From Dasypus novemcinctus (lineage: Eukaryota; Chordata; Mammalia; Cingulata; Dasypodidae): a stretch of DNA of 64,000 nt. The translations under genes were made by a program, and so were the position numbers. Below, piece by piece: positions 10,446-20,327 of this stretch. Within the stretch, counting starts at the first letter, position 1. The number at the start of each line of letters is the position of its first letter. The notes under the pieces are model-generated. The model did not search any database and had not been told where the DNA came from. It saw only the letters and a list, made by a program, of their open reading frames with translations. The stretch is from assembly GCF_030445035.2 (NCBI RefSeq), contig NC_080678.1:65921087-65985086 (forward strand), in the 5' to 3' direction.

Positions 10446-11414
10446 ATGACCAGAAAGCAACAAAAATCTACGAACCAAACCAATAATCAGGAAAACATGG
10501 CTGAACCCAATCAACAAACCAATAATCACGAAGGGGAGCAAAACTTGGCACAAGCAATGAAAGATCTCAGAACATTTATCACCGACAAATTTGATGCAGT
10601 AATGAAAGAGGTTAACAACATGAAGACATCACTTGGAGGGGAAATTGCAGACATACGCAAAAACATAACAGATATGATGGGAATGAACACCACAGTTCAA
10701 GAAATCAAAAATACACTTGCAGCAAATATTAGCAGACTAGAAGAGACAGAGCAGAGAATTAGTGATGTGGAAGACAGTACATCAGAAATCAAACAGATAG
10801 TAGAAGGGGTCAATAAGAAGATAGAAAAAATCCAATTAGGATTTAGGGACCTGAATGACAATGCAAAACGCTCAAACATACGTATTATAGGCATTCCAGA
10901 AGGTGAAGAGAAGGGAAAGGGGTCAGAAAGAGTGTTGCAGGAAATAATGACTGAAAACTTCCCAAATCTACTGAAAGAGACAGATGTACATATCCAAGAA
11001 GCACAGCGCACTCCACAAGTCATAAACCCCAACAGGCCCACCCCAAGACATATACTTGTCAAATTATCCAATGCTCAAGACAAAGAGAAGATCCTAAAAG
11101 CAGCAAGAGAAAAGAAAACCATCACATACAAGGGAAGCTCAATTAGATTAAGTGCTGATTTCTCTTCTGAAACCATGGAGGCAAGAAGACAGTGGTATGA
11201 TATAGTCAAGGTACTAAAGGAAAAAAATTTCCAACCAAGAATACTCTATCCAGCTAAACTAGCATTCAAACATGATGGAGAGTTCAAAATATTCGCAGAC
11301 AAACAGAAACTGAAAGAGTATACCAACAAGAAACCTCCCCTTCAAGAAATTCTAAAGGGAGTTCTGCAGGAAGAAAGGAAAAAACAGGAAAGGCAAAGTT
11401 GGAGGAGAGTATAA
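10446..11414 (+). CDS. L1 ORF1: L1 ORF1 protein, unit 2 (intact, 322 aa)
   Basis: This has the same layout as the unit 1 copy: polar N terminus, coiled coil at about 55-145, RRM-like core with '[12 protein letters not shown]', and a C-terminal domain with 'YPAKLAF'. It differs from unit 1 at about 11 residues, scattered along the chain (for example E/D, G/R, A/T, K/N), and has no frameshift or stop. The ATG context and the 75-base gap to ORF2 match unit 1. It would bind L1 RNA in cis to form the retrotransposition particle. The lack of any disabling change in either ORF1 suggests a recent insertion. Confidence 0.93.
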   Translation: MTRKQQKSTNQTNNQENMAEPNQQTNNHEGEQNLAQAMKDLRTFITDKFDAVMKEVNNMKTSLGGEIADIRKNITDMMGMNTTVQEIKNTLAANISRLEETEQRISDVEDSTSEIKQIVEGVNKKIEKIQLGFRDLNDNAKRSNIRIIGIPEGEEKGKGSERVLQEIMTENFPNLLKETDVHIQEAQRTPQVINPNRPTPRHILVKLSNAQDKEKILKAAREKKTITYKGSSIRLSADFSSETMEARRQWYDIVKVLKEKNFQPRILYPAKLAFKHDGEFKIFADKQKLKEYTNKKPPLQEILKGVLQEERKKQERQSWRRV

Positions 11415-11489
11415 GACCAACAACAACAACAAAAAAGACAAAAAAAATATATACAAACAAAATATGACAAACACAAATCCAATCAAAAT

Positions 11490-14400
11490 ATGGCTAACAC
11501 AAATAATTCCTTGATAGTAATAACACTGAATGTCAATGGATTAAACTCACCTATCAAAAGATTCAGACTGGGACACTGGATAAGGAAATATGACCCATCC
11601 ATATGCTGTCTACAAGAGACACATCTTAGACCCAGAGATGCATGGAGATTGAAAGTGAAAGGCTGGAAAACAATCATACAAGCTAACAATAACCAAAAAA
11701 AGGCAGGAGTAGCTATATTAATATCAGACAAAATAGACTTTAAATGTGAAACAATTGTGAGAGACAAAGAAGGATACTACATTTTAGTCAAAGGGAAAAT
11801 CTGTCAAGAAGATCGAACAATCATAAATATCTATGCCCCTAACAAGGGTGCCTCTAAATACGTCAGGCAAACGCTGGAAAAACTAAGTGAAAGAATAGAT
11901 ACATCTACAATTATAGTGGGGGATTTTAATACACCACTATCAATTCTGGACAGAACATCTCAAAAGAGAATCACCAAAGAAACAAAACATCTGAATAGTA
12001 TATTAGAGGAGCTCGATCTAATAGACATATATAGATCGCTACACCCAAACACAGCAGGATATACATTTTTCTCAAGAGCACATGGATCATTCTCCAAGAT
12101 AGATCATATGCTAGGCCACAAAGAAAGGCTGAACGAATTCAGAAAGATTGAAACCATACAAAACATTATCTCTGACCACAGTGGAGTCAGGCTGGAGATT
12201 TGCAAGGGAAAGAAGCCCAGATTTCACACCACGATTTGGAAATTAAACAACACACTCTTAGAAAAACAGTGGGTCAAAGAGGAAATCTCAAAAGAAATCA
12301 ATGACTACCTTGAAACAAATGATAATGATAACACAACATACCAAAATTTATGGGATGCAGCAAAAGCAGTACTGAGAGGGAAGTTTATAGCCATAAATTC
12401 ATATATCAAAAAAGAAGAAAGAGCAAAAATTGAAGAACTAACTGCACATTTGAAGGAATTAGAAAAACAACAACAAAGTAACCCAACAGGAAGAAGAAGG
12501 AAGGAAATAACAAAGATAAGAGCAGAACTAAATGAAATAGAAAATAAGAAAGCACTTGAACAGATAAACAAGACCAAGAGCTGGTTTTTTGAGAAGATTA
12601 ACAAAATTGACAAACCTTTAGCAACACTAACAAAGAAAAAAAGAGAGAAGATGCAAATACACAAAATAAGAAATGAGAAAGGCGATATCACCACTGACCC
12701 CACAGAAATAAAGATTATCATAAGAGGATATTTTGAAAAACTATATTCCAACAAAAATGACAATCTAGAGGAAATGGACAAATTCCTAGAAACACATAAA
12801 CAGCCCATATTGACAAAAGAAGAAATTGATGATCTTAACAAACCAATCACAAGCAGAGAGATAGAATCAGTTATTAAAAATCTCCCAACTAAGAAGAGCC
12901 CAGGGCCAGATGGCTTCACAGGTGAATTCTATAAAACATTCCGGAAAGAACTGACACCAATCCTGCTGAAACTATTCCAAACCATCGAAACAGAAAGAAC
13001 ATTACCCAACTCCTTCTATGATGCCAACATTACCCTAGTACCAAAGCCAAACAAAGACATCACAAGAAAGGAAAATTACAGACCAATTTCTCTAATGAAC
13101 CTAGACGCAAAAATACTTAACAAAATACTTGCTAATCGTATTCAACAACACATTAAACGAATTATACACCACGACCAAGTGGGATTCATCCCAGGTATGC
13201 AAGGATGGTTCAACATAAGAAAATCAATCAACGTAATACACCATATAAACAGATTGAAGGGAAAAAATCACATGATTATATCTATTGATGCAGAAAAAGC
13301 ATTTGACAAAATACAGCACCCTTTCTTGATAAAAACACTCCAAATGATTGGAATACAAGGAAATTTTTTGAACATGATAAAGAGTATATATGAAAAACCT
13401 AAAGCCAATATTGTTTACAATGGAGAAATCCTAGACTCCTTCCCTCTAAACTCAGGAACAAGACAAGGATGCCCACTGTCGCCGCTCCTATTTAACATTG
13501 TCTTAGAAGTACTTGCTCGAGCACTGAGGCAAGAACCAGAAATAAAAGGCATTCAAATTGGAAAGGAAGAAGTCAAAATTTCATTATTTGCAGATGACAT
13601 GATCCTATACATAGAAAACCCTGAGAGATCTACAACGAAGATTCTAGAACTCATAAATGAGTTTAGTAAAGTCGCAGGTTATAAGATCAATGCGCAAAAA
13701 TCAGTAGCATTTCTGTACACCAATAATGAGCAAGATCAGGAGGAAATCAAGAAACAAATACCATTCACAATAGTAAATAAAAAAATCAAATACTTAGGAA
13801 TAAATTTAACTAAAGAGGTAAAGAACTTATACACTGAGAACTATACAAGATTGTTCAAGGAAATCAAAGAAGACCTAAATAAATGGAAGACTATTCCTTG
13901 TTCATGGATAGGAAGACTGAACATTATTAAGATGTCTATCCTACCAAAATTGATCTACACATTCAATGCAATCCCAATAAAAATCAACGCAGCCTTCTTT
14001 AAGGAACTAGAAAAACTAACTATGAAATTTATTTGGAAAGGAAAGAGACCCCGAATAGCCAAAGACATACTGAAAAAGAAAAACGAAATTGGAGGAATCA
14101 CACTACCTGACTTCAAAACATACTATAAAGCTACGGTGGTGAAAACAGCATGGTATTGGCATAAGGAGAGACACATAGACCAATGGAATCGAATTGAAAG
14201 CTCTGATATAGAACCTCACATATACAACCACATAATATTCGATAAAGCCACCAAACCCTCTCAACTGGGAGAGAGTGGCCTATTCAACAAATGGTGTCTG
14301 GAGAACTGGATAGCCATATGTAGAAGAATGAAAGAGGATTACCATCTCACACCTTATACAAAGATCAACTCAAGATGGATCAAAGACCTAAATATAAGAG

Positions 14401-15308
14401 CCAAGACCATAAAAACCTTAGAAAGCAGTGTAGGGAAACATCTATAGGACCTTGTAATAGGAAATGGATTTATGAATATCTCACCAAAAGCACGAGCAGC
14501 AAAAGAACTAATAGATAAATGGGACTTCCTCAAAATTAAAGCCTTCTGCACCTCAAAGGAGTTTGTCAAGAAAGTAAAAAGGGAGCCCACACAGTGGGAG
14601 AAAATATTTGGCAATCATATATCTGATAAGAAACTTATAACTTGCATATATAAAGAACTCCTACATCTTGAAAATAAAAAGATAAACAATCCATTTAAAA
14701 AATGGGAAAAAGACTTAAACAGACACTTCTCCGAAGAAGAAATACAAATGGCAAGAAAGCACATGAAAAAATGTTCCAAATCTCTAGCTATCAGGGAAAT
14801 GCAAATCAAAACCACAATGAGATACCATCTTACACCCATAAGATTGGCAGCTATGAAAAAAACAGAAGAATACAAGTGCTGGAGAGGATGTGAAGGAAGG
14901 GGAACACTCATCCACTTCTGGTGGGAATGCAGAAGGATCCAACCATTCTGGAGAACAGTATGGCGGTTTCTCAAAAAACTAGCCATAGATTTGCCATATG
15001 ACCCAGCAATACCACTGCTGGGAATATACCCAGCAGAACTGAAAACAAGAACACAAACTAATATATGTACACCAATGTTCATAGCAGCATTGTTCACTAT
15101 TGCCAAAAGTTGGAATCAACCCAAATGCCCATCAACAGACGAGTGGATCAATAAAATGTGGTCTATACACACAATGGAATACTACTCGGCTGTAAGAACA
15201 AACACACTACAAACACATGTGATAACATGGATGAATCTTGAGAACCTTATGTTGAGTGAAGCAACCCAGACATTGAAGGACAAATACTACATGACCTCAA
15301 TGATATGA
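11490..15308 (+). pseudogene. L1 ORF2: L1 ORF2, unit 2: full length except for one in-frame TAG
   Basis: ORF2p is the endonuclease and reverse transcriptase that performs target-primed reverse transcription in the nucleus. The frame runs 1272 codons from ATG 11490 to TGA 15306-15308 (human 1275 aa). A single TAG at 14445-14447 (codon 986) interrupts it, and the frame continues in phase. Endonuclease residues N14, E43, Y115, D145, N147, D205, D229 and H230 are all present at human positions. The reverse transcriptase has motif A ('SIDAEKAFD') and FADD at 700-703 (13587-13598). Beyond the TAG lies the C-terminal Cys motif C-x3-C-x7-H-x4-C at about 1130-1147. The 985-aa product would keep endonuclease and polymerase but lose the Cys-rich RNA-binding end. 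Without readthrough the element is probably dead. Confidence 0.93.
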
Positions 15309-18117
15309 AATAAACAAGCTGCCCTAGATAGCAAGAGACTGAACGATAGGCTTGCAGGAAATCGGAGGGTGGAGGAAGGATATGAGCCGATGTCTGCAGG
15401 GGTGGAATTTAAGACGAGATGGTGGTAAGTATGAACACAAAGAAGAGATAAAATGGAGGCAAGGGGTTGCCTTTGGTAGGGGCTTTGCGGGTTTGAGGGT
15501 GGCTGGGGAGGGACGGGTGGGTAACGTTGCCCAAAAGTGGGGGGAGGGAGGGGGAGCATACGAACACAGGAGAGGGTCAGGAGGTGGTGGAGAGTAAAAT
15601 GCCGAGAAAATCATATCAAAATATAATAAAGAGGGTTACCTGTTTAGAATGCTCGGAGGGGAGGGTCTGATGCAGGACGGGCTCCTGGGGAATGCCTAAA
15701 TGCTCATTCTGCCAGAGTGGGTGACACCATGGGGTAAAATCCCAAGTAGTAGAGTGGGGGTGGACCCACATCCTGGGGAGGACTAATGCCACCAAATAGA
15801 GGGAACTGTATCCCTCGAGAGAAAGGGTGGCTCCCAGGGCATTGGGGCAGTTGAGCAAGTTAGGCCCTGAACACTATTCCATCTATTTCTGGAAGTGGCT
15901 CCTCAGGAAACGAAGGTTGGCTGTCACTGTGGGCACCAAGGTGGAAGGGAAAATGGACGTTAAATGTGTGGAACCAAAGTAAAAGGGGGGCAAGAGAGGA
16001 GTTTTTTGAGAGTACACAAGGATGGATATAAAACATGTAATATTACACCATAACATATAGGAGATGACAGACTGATAATGTAAACCATAATGTAAAACAT
16101 AGGATAACTAAAAATGTAAAGAACTGTGTATCCTAAAGTATGCACCATAATGTAAGCACAGATATTACCTTGTTAGAAAGCTAATATCTCAGACTCTGTA
16201 CATCACCTTAAGTAAATATGATGTGAAAAGGGTGTAAGAGTATAGCTGTGGAAGGAAAAAGGTTTTGTGGTGAATGTATGGGAGTGCTGTATATTATATA
16301 TATGCATTGCTGTGGTCTAGGACTCCTGTGAAGAAATGCTGAATAATTACGGGGGGGAAAAAAAAAAAAAAAAAAAAAAGGATAGGATGTGGAATTTTTT
16401 CAAGTCAACATTCTTTATCTAAGTTCTTTATCTAACTTTATCCAAGTTCTTTATCCATCCTTTAAACCCATCGCTATATACCATTCCCTAGTAAGGGACC
16501 ATGACATTATATTGGGCTTCAAATTTCGGGGAGTTCTGGACCACAGAGTGTTTCAACAATGGCAATGGAGGGATACTGGTATGGGATACCAATGACAGGT
16601 GATATATGGCTGACAGGGAGCTGTACAGAACATATGTCCAGGGGGCATGGTAATGATTGGATATACTCATAATGGCAACAATTAAAAACCACAGCAGGGG
16701 GGGTACTGGGTTCCTGGCCAGTGGTGCTCTGCCGCGGTCCCTAGGGGAGCAGCGACAGTCTCCCAGGTACAGCGGCGGGGACCTGGAGGGAGTGAGGGTT
16801 CAACAGTGAGCCCCTGATGCTAATGACTATGCTTGTGAGCTGATAAACCTAAAATAAGAACAAGGCCTAGAGCAACATTGTGCCTGGGAATTTCCTCCTG
16901 TCAGCCTTCATGTTACTCAAATGTGGCCAGTCTCGAAGCCAAACTCAGCATGTAAATGCAATGCCTTCCCTCCAGCGTGGGACATGACACCCGGGGACGA
17001 GCCTCCCTGGCAACGAGGGACCACTATCAAATACCAACTGATGATGCAACTGGAAAAGGACCTTATACGGAAGGTTCAATGCGGATCAGCAGAATATCCA
17101 TGTCTACATAAAATAACATGACTTTAAAATGCTGTTTGACCTAAAGTAAGGGGGAAATGGAAAGGAGAAATGAGTTTATATGGCTACGAGTTTCTAAAAA
17201 AGAGTCTGGAGGCTGGCAGAAGGATTGCCCTCATGCACAACTGAGCAGAGTCAGAGAGACAGATAAAGCAGATACAACCCCCAGATATTGGTTCCTTTGA
17301 AGGCTAAAGAGACCCATGAGAGTTATGGCCATGGCCGATGGGGTTAACTACCAGGGCAGATGGCCCCTCTTTGGAAATGGTGTTTATGTGTGATGAATCT
17401 GGACTCAGATGGGATCTCCCTTCATAAGACTTTCATGCTAATGTGCTGGAGGTGCAGTTAACGTTGGGATTTAAGATATATTCAGGGGATTTGAATCTCT
17501 GGACTGACAATGTGATAGCCAGGTCCTGAACCTCAACAGACTCCAGCACCTACAATCTGATTTATTGGACTTACCGCACTCAGCTAAGATGGAGTTGAAG
17601 AAGGACAATCACCACACCATGGAGCCTAGAGTGATTACAACTGAAAATGGGAGGATTGCATCCAGCATCCATGTGGAATTTGAGCCTCCTCTTGACATAG
17701 AGGTGCAATGGACACAACCAATCCAATGTCCACATAGAAGAGGTGGTATTGGATTGAGAAAAGTGGACATGGTGGACGATGGGTATGGGGAAAGGCAGGA
17801 AGAGATGAGAGGTGGAGGTGTCTTTGGGACATGGAGCTGCCCTGGATGGTGCTTCAGAGGCAATCACCGGACATTGTAAATCCTCACAGGGCCCACTGGA
17901 TGGAATGGGGGAGAGTATGGGCCATGATGTGGACCATTGACTATGAGGTGCAGAGGTGCCCAAAGATGTACTTACCAAATCCAATGGATGTGTCACGATG
18001 ATGGGAACGAGTGTTGTTGGGGGGGGAGAGGGGGGGTGGGGGAGCGGGGTTGAATGGGACCTCACATATATATTTTTGATGTAATATTATACAAAGTCAA
18101 TTAAAAAAAAAAAAAAA
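15309..18117 (+). other. L1 unit 2 3' UTR region, unusually long (2.8 kb)
   Basis: A purine- and G-rich tract (about 15356-15600) follows the stop codon, as in other mammalian L1 3' UTRs. A G7A22 run at 16351-16379 divides the region. The part from about 16803 to the end matches an independent TSD-flanked copy at 56947-58287, and the last 300 bases are related to 55073-55440 and 27983-28255 (minus). So the true 3' end of the family is the block ending near 18117. Two readings are possible: one 2.8-kb 3' UTR, or unit 2 ending at 16379 with the rest belonging to unit 1. Confidence 0.75.
16351..16379 (+). repeat. G7A22 homopolymer tract inside the L1 3' region
   Basis: Seven G are followed by 22 A. 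It could be an internal purine tract of the 3' UTR or the poly(A) tail of unit 2. No AATAAA lies just upstream (the nearest is aataat), and no duplication of the 8380s sequence follows it. The choice decides how the composite formed. Confidence 0.8.
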
Positions 18118-18131
18118 AGAATTGACATCTT
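18118..18131. repeat. Target-site duplication (right) of the L1 composite
   Basis: agaattgacatctt, identical to 3326-3339. The poly(A) run of the composite precedes it, and antisense L1 ORF2 sequence continues right after. Confidence 0.92.
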
Positions 18132-18961
18132 AACAATATTTAGACTTCCAATTCATGAACACTGAATGTCCTTCCATTTATTTAGGTCCTCTTTGATTTC
18201 TTTTAGCAATGTATTGTTGTTTTCTGAGGATAGAGTCTTTACATCTTTGGTTAAGTTTATTCTTAAATATTTGTTTCTTTTAGACACTATTATAAATGGA
18301 ATTTTTTTTCCTGACTTCCTCCTCAGATTCCTCATTACTAGTGTATAGAAACACTACCGGTTTTTGCATACTAATCTTGTATCCTGGCACTCTGCTGAAC
18401 TTGTTTATTAACTCTAGTTGCTTTGTTATAGATCTTTCAAGAGTTTCTAGGAATAAGATCATATCATCTGTAAATAGCAGAATTTTTACTTTTTCCTTTC
18501 CAATTTGGACAACTTTTATTCTTTTTCTTGCCTGATTACTCTACCAGAACCTCTAGCACTATATTGAGCAGCAGTGTTGACAATGGGCATTCTTGTCTTA
18601 TTCCCAATCCTAATAGGAAAGCTTTCAGTCTTTCACCACTGAGTACAATGTTAGTTGTGGGTTTTTTTATATATGCCCTTTATCATGTTGAGAAAGTTTC
18701 CTTCAATTCCTATTTTTGGAGTACTTTTATCAAGAAATTGATGCTGTATTTTGTCAAATGCCTTTTCTGCATCAATTGAGAGGATCATGTGATTTTCTTC
18801 TTGAATTTATTTATGTGATATATCACACTGATAGATTTTCATGTGTTGAACCACCCTTGTATGCCTTGGATAAAACCCACTTGTTCATGATGAGTAATTC
18901 TTTTAATGTGTTGCTGGATTCAATTGGCTATTATTTTGTGAAGGATTTTTGTGTCTATATT
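18132..18961 (-). mobile_element. L1 ORF2 part of the U6/L1 chimera (5' portion)
   Basis: This continues the antisense L1 interrupted at 3339. The minus strand encodes degenerate reverse transcriptase blocks, for example 'INLTKDVK', '[12 protein letters not shown]', 'GYKI' and, near the left end, 'FADD'-region sequence. The 5'-most L1 sequence (near 18960) corresponds to about codon 580 of ORF2 and abuts the U6 copy with no gap. Confidence 0.85.
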
Positions 18962-19066
18962 AAAAATAGTGAATGCTTCATGAATTTATGTGTCATCCTT
19001 GCAGGTGCCATGCTAATATTCTCTATATAGTTCCAATTTTAGTATAGGTTGTGCAGAAGCAGGCAC
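18962..19066 (-). pseudogene. RNU6 pseudogene: U6 snRNA retropseudogene fused to L1
   Basis: The minus strand reads as full-length U6 (about 105 nt versus 107). It has the gtgc...cagcac-like 5' stem, the 'atactaaaattggaac' block, 'attagcatgg'-like sequence, 'aaggatgacac', and the 3' 'gaagcattc...tattttt' end. Several substitutions, for example in the ACAGAGA region (reads 'tatagagaat'), make it unlikely to function. No pol III promoter sits upstream; an old L1 does. Its 3' T-tail is joined directly to L1 ORF2 on the same strand. U6/L1 chimeras formed by template switching during L1 reverse transcription are known in human and other mammals. Confidence 0.88.
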
Positions 19067-19213
19067 TACTTCATTCCTTTTTATAGCTGAATAATATTCC
19101 TTGTGTGCATACAGCACATTTCTTTACTTATTCATTCATTCATTCATTCATTCATTCATTCTTCAGTTGATAGACATTTGTGTTGTGTTTCCTTTGGGCT
19201 ATTCTGAATAATT
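19067..19213 (-). mobile_element. Old L1M fragment, right part of the outermost layer
   Basis: This begins with the right TSD (19067-19082) and continues the antisense L1 of 1-85 with 'tatagctgaataatattcc' and 'gttgatagacatttgtgttg'. A (CATT)n run at 19128-19162 has expanded within it. Confidence 0.65.
19128..19162 (+). repeat. (CATT)n microsatellite
   Basis: About eight CATT units, grown from the 'ttatccattcatt' motif of the surrounding antisense L1. Confidence 0.9.
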
Positions 19214-19406
19214 AAATTATCATTAAACTCAATCTTTTGAAAAACTAGACATTTCTATAAACAGTTTCATTTTTTACTTCCCACAATACTGACATAGCAC
19301 TTGGGCTTTTAGAGAAAAATACTACTTAGAAGTTTATGTCCTAGTGAAATTATAGTTATTTCCTAATTAAATTACTGTAAAAGAATTCTTTAAATAAAAA
19401 TTTGAA
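19214..19406. other. Unassigned AT-rich spacer before the numt
   Basis: I see no gene and no repeat I can name between the end of the old L1 and the start of mitochondrial tRNA-Phe. Confidence 0.5.
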
Positions 19407-19476
19407 GTTGATGTAGCTTAAATACAAAGGAAGATACTGAAAATGCCTAGATGAATCCTACACAACTACATGAACA
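19407..19476 (+). pseudogene. MT-TF pseudogene: Mitochondrial tRNA-Phe copy
   Basis: Starts gttgatgtagctta and contains the anticodon arm 'actgaaaatgcctaga' (GAA). The acceptor stem no longer pairs well. It is the 5' edge of the numt. Confidence 0.85.
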
Positions 19477-20263
19477 TATAGGCTTGGTCCTAGTCTTTTC
19501 AAATTAGGTTTTAGTCTTTTCAAATTGCACATGTAAGTATCTTCATCTCAGTGAGAATGCACTCTAGATCTTATAGATCAAAAGGAGCAGACATCAAGCA
19601 CTCTAGTTTTAAACATAGCTCATAGTGCCTTGCTCAACTACACCCCCACAAGAAACAGCAATGATAAAAATTAATCAATAAATGAAAGCTTGACAAAGTT
19701 ATACTACCATTAGGGTTGTTAAATTTCATGCCAGCTACAACCCAAACTGGGATTAGATATACCACTGTGCTTAGCCCTAAAATAAAATAAAACATTTCAC
19801 AAACAATTGCTCATCAGAGTACTACTAGCTATAGCTGGAAACTCAAAGGACTTGGCAGTGCTTTATATCTTCTAGAGGAGCCTGTTCTATAATTGATAAA
19901 CACCAATAAACCTCACTACTCCTCACTAATGTACCACGATATTCAGCAAGCTCTTAAAAAGGTATCACCATAAGCACAATAATTATCATAAAAACATTAG
20001 GGAAAACTCGTGGGGTGAAAAGAAATGTGTTATCTTTTCTAGCAAAGAACACTTTATGAAAATCTTTATGAAACTAAAGCCTAAAGGAGGTCTTAGCAGT
20101 AAATTAGAAGCACAGAGCTTAGTTGAATCAGGACATGAAGCATGCACACACTGCCCATCACCATCCTTAATTATCTCTTTATAGATATATTTACCCAACA
20201 TCATATATGAGAAAATACAGGTCATAACAAGGAAAGCATACTGGAAAGTGTGCTTGAATAAAT
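19477..20263 (+). pseudogene. MT-RNR1 pseudogene: Mitochondrial 12S rRNA copy with internal deletion
   Basis: Conserved blocks are present in order: 'tggtcctag', 'acacatg(c)aag', 'atcaaaaggagca', 'aaactgggattagata', 'aactcaaaggacttggc', 'tctagaggagcctgt', 'acacactgcccatcac' and 'aagtgtgcttg'. At about 19735 the sequence jumps from 'catgccagct' to 'aacccaaactggg', skipping about 170 nt present in other mammals. It cannot make a working small-subunit rRNA. Confidence 0.92.
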
Positions 20264-20327
20264 CAAAGTGTAGATTAAGCTACAGCATCCAGGCTACACC
20301 CAGATTATAATTCAAGTGACCACTTTG
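20264..20327 (+). pseudogene. MT-TV pseudogene: Mitochondrial tRNA-Val copy
   Basis: Lies between the 12S and 16S copies, begins caaagtgtag and ends cactttg, so the 7-bp acceptor stem (caaagtg/cactttg) still pairs. The anticodon region reads 'ggctacaccc' (TAC). Confidence 0.85.

Larger units (their letters stand above)
3340..18117 (+). mobile_element. L1: Composite insertion: two L1 copies head to tail under one TSD
   Basis: The block starts at an L1 5' end (3340, ggtgttggggcaagatgg) and ends in a poly(A) run (about 18103-18118) before the right TSD. It contains unit 1 (3340-8388, 5' UTR, ORF1, ORF2 to codon 637) followed directly by unit 2 from its own 5' terminus (8389, ggaagggggcaagatgg) to the end. 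The two units differ at roughly 11 of 322 ORF1 residues, so they belong to one subfamily. The missing ORF2 end of unit 1 is found nowhere in the block. It is far younger than the L1 it sits in, as the TSD is perfect and the reading frames are nearly intact. Confidence 0.85.

Noticed and set aside
13730..14447. Ending ORF2 at 14447 as a natural, shorter protein
   Set aside because: The same frame continues with conserved ORF2 residues and the Cys-rich motif to 15308, so the TAG is a mutation.
18962..19066. Functional U6 snRNA gene
   Set aside because: Substitutions in the catalytic region, no upstream pol III promoter, and fusion to L1.
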